This document shows, one piece after another, positions 1-6,370 of a stretch of 10,332 nucleotides of DNA. This DNA is from Bacteroidales bacterium Bact_16 (GTDB lineage Bacteria; Bacteroidota; Bacteroidia; Bacteroidales; UBA932), in the NCBI GenBank assembly GCA_001602885.1, contig LUZH01000161.1:1-10332 (forward strand). Direction: 5' to 3'. The first letter of the stretch is position 1, and every line of letters begins with the position of its first letter. A program made the translations under genes and the position numbers. The notes below the pieces were generated by a model that saw only the letters and a list, made by a program, of their open reading frames with translations, was not told the DNA's origin and ran no database searches.

Positions 1-504
1 CTGCGCGTGCGCGGCGCGGAGAACCCGCTGGACGACTCCGCCGTGCATCCCGAATCCTACGGCATCGTGGACAAGATGGCCAAGTCGCTGGGCGTCAGCA
101 CCAAACAGCTTGTCGGCAACGCCGAGCTCTGCGCCAGGATCCAGGCCAGGGACTTCGTCACCGACAAGGCCGGTCTGCCCACAGTCAATGACATCCTCAA
201 GGAGCTCGCCAAGCCGGGGCTCGACCCGCGCGAGCAGGCGTCGGAGTTCGCCTTCGCCGACGACATCCACGGCATCGACGACCTCAAGGTCGGCATGGAG
301 CTGCCCGGCATCGTCACGAACATCACCAACTTCGGCGCGTTCGTCGACATCGGCATCCACGACAACGGCCTGGTGCACGTGTCCCAGATGGGACCGCGCG
401 GCACCGACCCGACCAAGGTCGTCAAGCTGCACCAGCAGGTGCGCGTGGCCGTGACCGCCGTCGACCTCGACCGCGGCCGCATCAGCCTCCGTCTGCTGAA
501 ATAA
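1..504 (+). CDS. tex: Tex family RNA-binding transcription accessory protein, C-terminal part (5' truncated by window edge)
   Basis: This is the last 167 residues of a Tex protein, read in frame from base 1; the start is outside the window. Seen: the sequence NPLDDSAVHPESY at residues 8-20 is the hallmark end of the Tex helix-hairpin-helix region. A linker with KPGLDPRE (71-78) follows, and then an S1 domain at about 96-165 with GIVTNITNFGAFVDIG and GLVHVSQM. Known of the family: Tex is a cytoplasmic nucleic-acid-binding protein of about 700-800 residues, with YqgF-like, HhH and S1 domains, linked to transcription and RNA metabolism. The protein ends directly after the S1 domain (ISLRLLK), without the charged tail some Tex proteins carry. 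The TAA stop at 502-504 touches the stop of the opposing esterase gene, so no terminator hairpin fits between them. The family call is secure; the exact role in this organism is not. Confidence 0.93.
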   Translation: MRVRGAENPLDDSAVHPESYGIVDKMAKSLGVSTKQLVGNAELCARIQARDFVTDKAGLPTVNDILKELAKPGLDPREQASEFAFADDIHGIDDLKVGMELPGIVTNITNFGAFVDIGIHDNGLVHVSQMGPRGTDPTKVVKLHQQVRVAVTAVDLDRGRISLRLLK

Positions 505-1383
505 TTATCTGAAGGCTTCCTGGCAGAAGGATTCCAGGAAGTCAGCCCAGTTGTACCATTCGTGCCCGCCCGAGTTCACCACGAGCTTGTGGCCGTAGCC
601 TTTGGCGGCCATCGACTTGCTGAAGAGCCGGACGTGCGGGTAGAAGAAGTCCGCCGTGCCGATGTAGATGCCGTACAGCTTCGGCGGGTCGGCGAACTGG
701 CGCGCCAGCTTCCAGCGCAGGCCGCCGTACACGTCGCGGTGGTAGCGCGCGGCGAAAGTCGGATAGAAATAGGGCGAGAAAAGCCCCACGTAGTCAAACG
801 TATCCGGATGATCTGCTGACAGATAGACCGTCTGCAGCGCGCCGCAGGACATTCCTGCGATGGCGCGCCCGGACTTGTCCGCGACCGTGCGGTAGAGGCT
901 GTCCACCCGCTCCACGACGTCGTGCACGAAATAGCGCTCCACTTCCCCGTCGACCAGGAAAAACGCCCGCACGGCGGGAATGGCGCGGCCGTTCTTATAA
1001 TCGCGGTCGCCGCGGTAGTTGTTCATGTTGGGCAGCACCAGGATGAAGTCGGACGCACGTCCGGCACGCCGCAGTGTATCGACGCAGCGGAACACGTCCG
1101 CGCTGTCGACCCAGGTCTTTTCGTTGCCCCGGGCGCCATGGAGCAGATACATCACCGGATAGCGCCGCAGCGAATCCCGGTAATAGTCCTTCGGCAGGTA
1201 CACGACCATCCGGCGTTCCGACAGGTCGGGCTCGCTGCTCGGATAGGTCACGGCCTGGATGATGCCGTCATAGCCGGCCAGGGCTTCGATGTCCCGGCTC
1301 TCCGGACCCCGCGCGTAGCGGGCCATCGAGCAGGAGCAGGCCAGCAGGACCAGCACGAAGAGCGGAAGGACCTTCTTCATCAT
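505..1383 (-). CDS. Lipoprotein esterase, esterase-D/feruloyl-esterase-like alpha/beta hydrolase
   Basis: The product is 292 residues. The N-terminus (MMKKVLPLFVLVLLAC) is a signal peptide with lipobox LLAC at 13-16, so a lipoprotein anchored in the envelope is predicted. The alpha/beta hydrolase core shows YLLHG (79-83, oxyanion region), the nucleophile elbow GMSCG (177-181, Ser179), an acid residue in GTADF (Asp245) and a histidine in GGHEWYNW (His274). This order and spacing fit the esterase-D family (Pfam Esterase), which hydrolyses carboxyl esters on sugars, glutathione adducts or cell-wall lipids; the substrate here is unknown. The elbow has Cys after Ser and GA where many relatives have Met and GG. 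The reading frame stays open far upstream to about 2061, but that stretch is the shadow of the glycosyltransferase. The start is chosen at the signal peptide, where ATG at 1381-1383 gives an ATGA overlap with the upstream stop. A second ATG follows at 1378-1380. The pairing suggests co-translation with the glycosyltransferase. Confidence 0.88.
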   Translation of the reverse strand: MMKKVLPLFVLVLLACSCSMARYARGPESRDIEALAGYDGIIQAVTYPSSEPDLSERRMVVYLPKDYYRDSLRRYPVMYLLHGARGNEKTWVDSADVFRCVDTLRRAGRASDFILVLPNMNNYRGDRDYKNGRAIPAVRAFFLVDGEVERYFVHDVVERVDSLYRTVADKSGRAIAGMSCGALQTVYLSADHPDTFDYVGLFSPYFYPTFAARYHRDVYGGLRWKLARQFADPPKLYGIYIGTADFFYPHVRLFSKSMAAKGYGHKLVVNSGGHEWYNWADFLESFCQEAFR

Positions 1384-2531
1384 TTCGCGGCGTCGATGGC
1401 GTCCTGGAACATACGGACCAGGGCGCTGATAGAGTCTTTGATGTCGTAGCCGCGGGCGGCGTCGGCATAGCGCTGCGCCATCCGGTTGCGCTCCTCGGGA
1501 TGCTCGATCCACCAGTCGATCCGCTCTGCCAGGGCGCGGCTGTCGCAGGCCGGATAGAGGCTCTCGGGGCACAGGGCGAACACGGACGTGCCGATCAGAT
1601 CGCCCTCCCCGATCACGGGCACGATGCCCTCGCGGGTGGCCTCCAGGCAGGAAAGGCCCTCGACCTCCACCCACGCGCAGTGGATGTAGAGATAGGATTT
1701 GCGCGCGAGCGCGCGAAGCTCCTCGGCGCTGAAGAAGCCGAAGCTGGCGGGAACCTTCAGTACGCCCTCGTCCAGCAGGCGCGCGGCCATCTTCTGATAA
1801 TACCGCGCCTTGGGGCCGTTGCCGGCGAACTGCAGATGGATGCGGTCCGCGTAGCGGCTGTAGCGCATCGCCTGCAGCAGCGTGTCCTGCGATTTCTCGG
1901 ACGCCAGGCGGCCGATGCAGAGGATCTCGACGGGATCGCCGGGCTGTTTCGGCTCCGCCACCACGGGCTCCTCCGGCAGGGAGATGCCGTTGGAAATGAC
2001 GCGCAGGTCGGCCTTGAAGCCGTGGGCGCGCAGGTAGCGCTCCACTTCTTCCGTAGGGCACTGGACATGCGTGCAGTAGTCGAACACGTCACGCTTCCAC
2101 CAGCGGACCAGCGGACCGTTGAGCGGGTTGCGCTTGGGCAGGGCCAGGTTGGCGGCAACATTGTGCGGAAAGAGATGGAAGGTGGCCGTGCGGGCCTTGC
2201 CCAGCTCGACGGCGATCTTGCGGACGATGATCTGCAGGGGCATCGCCTCCTCGAAATGGATGACGTCGGCCCAGGCGACCGCCTCGCGGATGACCTTGCG
2301 GTCGGCGCGGGCGAAAGCAAAACCGTTGGTGTAAATCAGGGGCTCGAATATCGGGAACTTGAAGTGTTTCAGCGGGAAATCCGGCTGCGGGCCTTCGGGG
2401 TCCGGATTGCGGACCGCCATCAGGCGGGCGTCTACGCCCTGCGCCTTGAGGCCCTGCATCGTGACGCGGACCGAGGCGCTCAGGCCGTTGCCGCGTGCAA
2501 ATGCGTTGTTACAAACAAATAAAACTCTCAT
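1380..2531 (-). CDS. GT4-type family glycosyltransferase
   Basis: The product is 383 residues and likely cytoplasmic or membrane-associated. It has the two-domain GT-B fold of glycosyltransferase family 4, which moves a sugar from a nucleotide donor to a growing glycan. Seen: an N-terminal strand MRVLFVCNN with a glycine-containing turn (ARGNGLSAS); an acceptor-domain segment (HFEEAMPLQ, 92-100); the interdomain ISNG at 179-182; GRLASEKSQDTLL (207-219), the donor-domain signature; AGNGP (236-240); and the EX7E motif formed by Glu289 and Glu297 in EVEGLSCLEATREG. Donor and acceptor cannot be read from the sequence. The frame has ATGs 17 codons upstream (to 2582), but starting at 2531 puts the first beta strand at the N-terminus, as is usual, and leaves a candidate -7 box at 2549-2556 outside the gene. 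The stop overlaps the esterase start by four bases. The pair could act on a surface or capsular glycan (inference). Confidence 0.9.
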   Translation of the reverse strand: MRVLFVCNNAFARGNGLSASVRVTMQGLKAQGVDARLMAVRNPDPEGPQPDFPLKHFKFPIFEPLIYTNGFAFARADRKVIREAVAWADVIHFEEAMPLQIIVRKIAVELGKARTATFHLFPHNVAANLALPKRNPLNGPLVRWWKRDVFDYCTHVQCPTEEVERYLRAHGFKADLRVISNGISLPEEPVVAEPKQPGDPVEILCIGRLASEKSQDTLLQAMRYSRYADRIHLQFAGNGPKARYYQKMAARLLDEGVLKVPASFGFFSAEELRALARKSYLYIHCAWVEVEGLSCLEATREGIVPVIGEGDLIGTSVFALCPESLYPACDSRALAERIDWWIEHPEERNRMAQRYADAARGYDIKDSISALVRMFQDAIDAAK

Positions 2532-2548
2532 ACTTCTAATCAAGTCTG

Positions 2549-2556
2549 CAAAGATA
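2549..2556 (-). promoter_or_regulatory. Candidate Bacteroidetes -7 promoter box for the glycosyltransferase-esterase unit
   Basis: Read on the minus strand, this is TATCTTTG, a full match to the Bacteroidetes -7 consensus TAnnTTTG. It ends 17 bases before the ATG at 2531. No good -33 TTTG is seen about 19-21 bases further upstream, so the call rests on the -7 box and its placement in an AT-rich divergent gap. Confidence 0.45.
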
Positions 2557-2605
2557 GGCAAATATTCTGGCTTATGCATCATAATCAGTCGGTATCAGAT
2601 TTTTT

Positions 2606-2618
2606 GTAGGATTTCTAC
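2606..2618. promoter_or_regulatory. Short inverted repeat, possible repressor operator
   Basis: GTAG (2606-2609), five bases, then CTAC (2615-2618) form a perfect 4-bp-arm inverted repeat in the gap between the divergent units. BlaI/MecI repressors bind short dyads and usually control their own promoter, so this is a candidate site. The arms are short, and they do not match the TACA/TGTA order known from staphylococcal operators, so chance is quite possible in AT-rich DNA. Confidence 0.18.
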
Positions 2619-2649
2619 TAAAAAAATTAGGAGGTTTGATTTTAATGAT

Positions 2650-2657
2650 TATATTTG
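2650..2657 (+). promoter_or_regulatory. Candidate Bacteroidetes -7 promoter box for the repressor-M56-TPR unit
   Basis: The sequence TATATTTG matches TAnnTTTG fully and ends 19 bases before the repressor ATG at 2677. At the expected -33 distance (19-base spacer) lies TTAG (2627-2630), only a partial match to TTTG. The leader would be short, and no Shine-Dalgarno sequence is visible, as is common in Bacteroidetes. Confidence 0.5.
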
Positions 2658-2676
2658 CATTGAAAAACATCCGGAT

Positions 2677-3042
2677 ATGAAAAGCAAGCTCACCGCCAAA
2701 GAAGAAGAAATCATGCAGATCGTCTGGCGCACAGGCGAGATGTTCATCCGCGACATCGTCGCGAAACTCCCCGACCCCAAGCCCTCCTACAACACCGTCG
2801 CCACGCAGGTCAAGTTCCTGGAAGACAAGGGCTTCCTGAAGCGCAAGCCGATGGCCAACAGCTTCAGCTACTCCCCCGCCATCAGCGAAAAGGAGTACCA
2901 CGGGTCCACGCTCGGAGACTTCGTCGAGCGCTACTACGACAACTCCTACTCCATGCTCGTGTCCCAGTTCGTCGAAGACGACAAGATGGACCTGGAGGAG
3001 CTCAAGCAACTGATCGCCACCATCGAAAGCAAGAGAAAATGA
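2677..3042 (+). CDS. BlaI/MecI/CopY-family transcriptional repressor
   Basis: The product is 121 residues, the normal size for this family (Pfam Penicillinase_R). Seen: a winged-helix DNA-binding half at about 3-72, with LTAKEEEIMQIVW as helix 1 and PSYNTVATQVKFLEDKGFL (36-54) as the recognition helix leading into the wing. A helical C-terminal half (about 78-120) is expected to form the dimer. Known of the family: the dimer blocks promoters of its own operon and targets until a BlaR1/MecR1-type membrane peptidase is activated and the repressor is cut. The reported staphylococcal cut site (Asn-Phe) falls, by my alignment, near Gln97-Phe98 in SMLVSQFVE. The frame is open upstream to 2359, but the start at 2677 is chosen because family homology begins there and a -7 box lies just before it. 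The stop overlaps the M56 start (ATGA, 3039-3042), which strongly suggests coupled translation and a functional pair. Confidence 0.93.
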   Translation: MKSKLTAKEEEIMQIVWRTGEMFIRDIVAKLPDPKPSYNTVATQVKFLEDKGFLKRKPMANSFSYSPAISEKEYHGSTLGDFVERYYDNSYSMLVSQFVEDDKMDLEELKQLIATIESKRK

Positions 3043-4754
3043 TCACCCCGTTCCTCCTCTATATCGGGCGCGCCAGCCTCTACCTGGCCATCTTCTATGC
3101 CTTTTTCCTCCTGGTGATGCGGAAAACATCCTTCTTCCGCCTCAACAGGGCCGCGCTGCTGATCGGCACGGTGGTCTGCCATGTGCTGCCCCTGCCGCGC
3201 CTGCGCACCGTCCTTGTGACGGAGATACCCCTTTCTGAGTTACTCGCGGCGGACCCGGGACAAGTCGCCGTCGCAGCCCCGGAAGCGCCGCACGCAGACG
3301 GCATCCCGTGGCTCACGCTCTTGTATGCGGCCGGCGTTCTGGTCGTGCTCACGATGGTGCTCGTGTCCGCCTGTCGCATCCTGCACCTGACGCATGAGGG
3401 TGACACGCGCGAGTGCGAAGGCTACCTCCTGACGCTCGTAGACCACGACATTCCCTCCTTCAGCTGGCGCAGGCACGTCGTGATGAGCCGTGCAGACTAT
3501 GAAAAATACCCCGCCATCCTGCGGCACGAACTCCAGCATATCCGCCACGCGCATTCGCTGGACATCCTGCTGATGACAGGGATCAACGCGATCCACTGGT
3601 TCAACCCGCTGGCGTGGATCGCCCGTGCGGAGCTGGCGCTCCTGCACGAATACGAGGCTGACGAAAGCCTCATCCAACAAGGCATCGATGCAACTCAATA
3701 TCAATTACTTCTGGTGCGGAAAGCTGTCGGAGAGCAACGCTTCTCCCTGGCCAACGGCTTCAACCATGCCAAACTTAAACAAAGAATCGTTATGATGCAC
3801 TCCAAGAAAACGCCCGCCCGCGTCCGCCTGGCGTACGTAGGCGTACTCCCCATCCTCGCACTGACGATGTTCGTCTGCAACCCCGCCCGTGCTAAGGTTC
3901 TCTCCTCCCCGGATATGCCGGCCGAGACCCTTCCTACCGATATGGTCCTCCAGGAGCCGGAACTCCAGGAGCCTGTCAAGAACACCACCAGCGACAAGGT
4001 TGTCCCTTTCGCGCAGGCTACCGTCAAACCGAGTTTCCAGAACGGTGACGCCAATACTTTCGCCAAATGGGTTTCCGAGAATCTTGTCTATCCGGCCGAT
4101 GCCCACAGGGACAAGATTACGGGGCGTGTTCTGGTCCAGTTCGTAGTCGGAACCGACGGATCCGTCTCTGACGTCAAGGTCGTCCGCAGCGCCCATCCGC
4201 TGCTGGACGCCGAAGCGGTCCGGGTCATCTCTTCCTCGCCTAAGTGGACTCCGGGCAAGCTGAACGGCGAGGTCATCGCCGTCAACTACCTGTTCCCCGT
4301 CATCTTCCAGATGAAAGACCCGCAGGTACCGGCCACAACCGCCAGCAAGGTTGAAAAGGTAGAAATCGTCCCTGAGACTACGGAGGCCCCCCAGATCGCT
4401 GAAGTCGTCTTGAAGACGCCCAGTTCGGCGACTACCGTCTCCTTCGCGCAGGCTACCGTCAAACCGCGTTTCCAGGGTGGTGATGCCAATGTATTCGCCA
4501 AGTGGGTATCCGAGAACCTTGTCTATCCTGACGATGCCCGCAAGGAAAAGATCGCGGGGCGTGTCATGGTCCAGTTCGTGGTCGGAGCCGACGGATCCGT
4601 CTCTGACGTCAAGGTCGTCCGCAGCGTCCACCCGCTGTTGGACGCTGAAGCGGTCCGGGTCATCTCTTCCTCGCCTAAATGGACTCCTGGCCAGTACAAC
4701 GGCGAAACCATCGCCGTCACCTATCTGTTCCCCGTCATTTTCCAAGTCAAGTAA
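3039..4754 (+). CDS. BlaR1-like M56 membrane metallopeptidase fused to two tandem TonB C-terminal domains
   Basis: The product is 571 residues, likely in the inner membrane. Seen: hydrophobic segments at about 4-27, 36-51, 89-114 and 264-281. Between the last two lies the M56 zinc peptidase, with HELQH (163-167) holding the two histidine ligands and catalytic Glu164. It is followed by FNPLAW (188-193) and HEYEADE (203-209), which supplies the third ligand. FSWRRHVVMS (141-150) matches the conserved segment preceding the catalytic helix. After the fourth membrane segment comes a linker and two TonB C-terminal domains, at about 324-424 and 469-569. Each carries FAKWVSENLVYP, a central GRVxVQFVVGxDGSVSDV block and a final YLFPVIFQ. 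No penicillin-binding sensor domain, as in staphylococcal BlaR1, is present. Known of the family: M56 proteins next to BlaI-type repressors transmit an envelope signal by proteolysis. Inference: the TonB-like domains face the periplasm and may sense or bind an envelope partner. The gene overlaps the repressor by 4 bases and is 3 bases from the TPR gene. Confidence 0.92.
   Translation: MITPFLLYIGRASLYLAIFYAFFLLVMRKTSFFRLNRAALLIGTVVCHVLPLPRLRTVLVTEIPLSELLAADPGQVAVAAPEAPHADGIPWLTLLYAAGVLVVLTMVLVSACRILHLTHEGDTRECEGYLLTLVDHDIPSFSWRRHVVMSRADYEKYPAILRHELQHIRHAHSLDILLMTGINAIHWFNPLAWIARAELALLHEYEADESLIQQGIDATQYQLLLVRKAVGEQRFSLANGFNHAKLKQRIVMMHSKKTPARVRLAYVGVLPILALTMFVCNPARAKVLSSPDMPAETLPTDMVLQEPELQEPVKNTTSDKVVPFAQATVKPSFQNGDANTFAKWVSENLVYPADAHRDKITGRVLVQFVVGTDGSVSDVKVVRSAHPLLDAEAVRVISSSPKWTPGKLNGEVIAVNYLFPVIFQMKDPQVPATTASKVEKVEIVPETTEAPQIAEVVLKTPSSATTVSFAQATVKPRFQGGDANVFAKWVSENLVYPDDARKEKIAGRVMVQFVVGADGSVSDVKVVRSVHPLLDAEAVRVISSSPKWTPGQYNGETIAVTYLFPVIFQVK
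4008..4310 (+). repeat. In-gene tandem domain repeat, copy 1 (TonB C-terminal domain)
   Basis: This 303-base segment recurs in the same frame 435 bases (145 codons) downstream with no insertion or deletion. My hand count finds 39 differences, about 87% identity, including a 39-base identical block (4153-4191 against 4588-4626). It encodes residues 324-424 of the M56 protein. Confidence 0.9.
4443..4745 (+). repeat. In-gene tandem domain repeat, copy 2 (TonB C-terminal domain)
   Basis: This is the second copy of the repeat, encoding residues 469-569. The two copies are separated by a 132-base linker (4311-4442) rich in Thr, Val, Pro and Glu codons that is not itself clearly repeated. Many differences are synonymous third-position changes, so both copies appear to be under selection to keep the same fold. 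Confidence 0.9.
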
Positions 4755-4757
4755 ACC

Positions 4758-5915
4758 ATGCGTCTCCGCCTCCTGCCATTGGCATTGCTTTTCTCCTGCT
4801 TCCTGCTCGGCGCCCAGGACCTCACTTCCGTCCGCGAACTCAAACAACTTTGGAAATATGACGAAGCCATCGCCTGCCTCACGCAGATGATGGAGAAAGA
4901 GGGGCCGCAGCCGGTGCTCCTGGAGGAGCTGGCGGACTGCTACTACCAGAACGGCAACGTTGCCGGCGCGCTCGACCTGTACACGCAGCTCGACGAGACG
5001 CAGCCGGACAAGCTGCTCTACAAGCTTCGCCTGATGAGCCTGCTCAACCGCGGGCAGCAGTACGCCGCCGTGATCACTATCGGCCGCAGCGTCCTGCAGC
5101 GGGATTCCATCCCGCAGGTGGCGGTGATGGTAGGAGACGCTTTCAACAAACTTGAGCGGAGGGACTCCGCGGAATGGTACTACCGGCGGGTACTGGCGCG
5201 GCGCCCGCACAATGAATCTGTACTCAACAAACTGTCCGGCATCCTGATCGGCCAGGAGCGCTTCGGCGAGGTGCGCGTCCTGGCGGAAGAATTCCTGGCC
5301 GAGGAGCCGGACAATCTCACGATCCTGCCGATCGCCGGGCTCAGCTATTACGCCCTGGAGGAGTACAACAAGGCCTACGACACCTTCGAGAAGGCGAATG
5401 CGCTGGGCGACGATTCCTACGCGATCCACTATTATCTGGGCAAATGCGCGCAGAAATTCGGTATCAAGGATGCCGAGGAGCGCGAATTCACCCTGGCCTG
5501 GGAGCGGGACTCCACGGATGTTTCCGTGGCGCTGACGGTCGCCAGGGTCAAGGCCGACCGGAAAAAACCGGATTGGGAATCCTGGTACGAGCGGGCGCTC
5601 AACATGCTGCTTCCTTCCCCTAAACTTATTGAAACCACAGGCGCGGCATACCAGAGTTACGCCTACTCTTCCTTCACCAACGAGCGCTTCGACAGCTGTA
5701 TCGAGCTGTACAAGAAAATGCTGGAGTACAAGCCCAAATACTACGCGGCCTACTATATGATCGCGCAGTGCTATGAGTACAAATACGACTACAAGGACGC
5801 CCTGGCCTGGTACAAGAAGGCGCAGAAAGTCTTTGCCGCCGGCTCGAAAGGGCGGGAGATCGCCGATTCCGGCGCCGCCCGCGTCCAGGCGGAACTCTTC
5901 ATGATCGGAAACTGA
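4758..5915 (+). CDS. Secreted tetratricopeptide-repeat protein
   Basis: The product is 385 residues. The N-terminus (MRLRLLPLALLFSCFLLGAQ) is a Sec signal peptide with a likely cut after LGA at 19; Cys14 in LFSC makes a lipoprotein a weaker alternative. The rest is almost all helical TPR repeats. Clear examples are at about 55-85 (ELADCYYQNGNVAGALDLY), 121-154 (GDAFNKLERRDSAEWYYRRVL), 189-218 (GLSYYALEEYNKAYDTFEKA), 222-254 and 300-360, the last pair ending YKDALAWYKKAQKVF. TPR proteins are protein-binding scaffolds and no catalytic motif is seen. The gene begins 3 bases after the M56 stop, so it is very likely the third gene of the repressor-M56 unit. Inference: it works in the periplasm as a partner of the M56/TonB protein. 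Its TGA stop (5913-5915) touches the stop of dtd on the other strand. Confidence 0.88.
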   Translation: MRLRLLPLALLFSCFLLGAQDLTSVRELKQLWKYDEAIACLTQMMEKEGPQPVLLEELADCYYQNGNVAGALDLYTQLDETQPDKLLYKLRLMSLLNRGQQYAAVITIGRSVLQRDSIPQVAVMVGDAFNKLERRDSAEWYYRRVLARRPHNESVLNKLSGILIGQERFGEVRVLAEEFLAEEPDNLTILPIAGLSYYALEEYNKAYDTFEKANALGDDSYAIHYYLGKCAQKFGIKDAEEREFTLAWERDSTDVSVALTVARVKADRKKPDWESWYERALNMLLPSPKLIETTGAAYQSYAYSSFTNERFDSCIELYKKMLEYKPKYYAAYYMIAQCYEYKYDYKDALAWYKKAQKVFAAGSKGREIADSGAARVQAELFMIGN

Positions 5916-6368
5916 TCAGATCCGGTTCCGGGAATCGATGCAGATCGTGACAGGGCCGTCGTTGACCAGCGACACCTGCATGTCGGCCCCGAATTCCCCG
6001 GTCCCTACCGGACGCCCGATTTCGCGCGAAAGGGCCTGACAGAAAGCTTCATACAGAGGTATCGCAACCGCATGGCCGGCCGCTCCCGTATAGGACGGCC
6101 GGTTTCCTTTGCGCGTAGAGGCCATCAGCGTGAACTGGCTCACGACCAGCGCCTCGCCACCCACCTCCACGACGCTCCGGTTCATCACCCCGGCCTCGTC
6201 GTCGAAAATCCGCAGCCCGGCCACCTTCCGGACCAGCCAGTCGAGATCCTCCTGCCCGTCGTCCGGACCGACTCCCAGCAGCACCAGGAGCCCCGGTCCG
6301 ATCGCCGACCGGACCTTGCCGTCTATCGTCACGCTTGCTTCCCGCACCCGTTGCAGCACCACCCGCAT
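5916..6368 (-). CDS. dtd: D-aminoacyl-tRNA deacylase
   Basis: The product is 150 residues, typical of bacterial DTD (about 145-150). It frees tRNA from wrongly attached D-amino acids (and glycine from tRNA-Ala), acting as a cytoplasmic homodimer. Seen: N-terminal [17 protein letters not shown]; the active-site motif SQFTL at 77-81 (Ser77, Gln78, Thr80); and NDGPVT at 136-141, holding the cross-subunit Gly-Pro motif that sets chiral selectivity. All key residues are intact. The ATG at 6366-6368 lies 2 bases after the clc stop, so the gene is probably read from the same transcript. A GGAGG sequence (minus strand, 6376-6380) sits 7 bases before the ATG, a good Shine-Dalgarno match that also encodes the last residues of clc. 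Confidence 0.97.
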   Translation of the reverse strand: MRVVLQRVREASVTIDGKVRSAIGPGLLVLLGVGPDDGQEDLDWLVRKVAGLRIFDDEAGVMNRSVVEVGGEALVVSQFTLMASTRKGNRPSYTGAAGHAVAIPLYEAFCQALSREIGRPVGTGEFGADMQVSLVNDGPVTICIDSRNRI

Positions 6369-6370
6369 AG

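Noticed and set aside
1384..2061. Long in-frame extension upstream of the esterase (518-codon open frame)
   Set aside because: The extra part reads as Arg/Ala/Gly-rich nonsense, overlaps the glycosyltransferase in another frame, and the signal peptide at 1383 marks the natural start.
1500..2522. 340-codon open frame on the plus strand opposite the glycosyltransferase
   Set aside because: No motif or domain; codon bias artefact of GC-rich DNA over a real gene.
2532..2582. Longer glycosyltransferase N-terminus starting at 2582
   Set aside because: It would add 17 residues before the first beta strand and place the candidate -7 box inside the gene; the start at 2531 is simpler.
2359..2676. Upstream extension of the repressor reading frame
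   Set aside because: It runs antisense through the glycosyltransferase start and across the promoter region; family homology begins at 2677.
4008..4745. Mobile element or CRISPR-like array from the repeated DNA
   Set aside because: Just two 303-base copies that stay in frame and encode the same protein domain; no terminal inverted repeats, transposase or short regular spacers.
2677..4754. Calling the repressor-M56 pair a beta-lactam resistance locus (blaI-blaR1)
   Set aside because: No penicillin-binding sensor domain in the M56 protein and no beta-lactamase or PBP2a gene in the window; only the shared regulatory architecture is supported.
3705..5429. 574-codon open frame on the minus strand opposite the M56 and TPR genes
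   Set aside because: High-GC antisense shadow; the translation is rich in Asp, Arg, Val and Gly without recognisable motifs, while the plus strand encodes two well-supported proteins.
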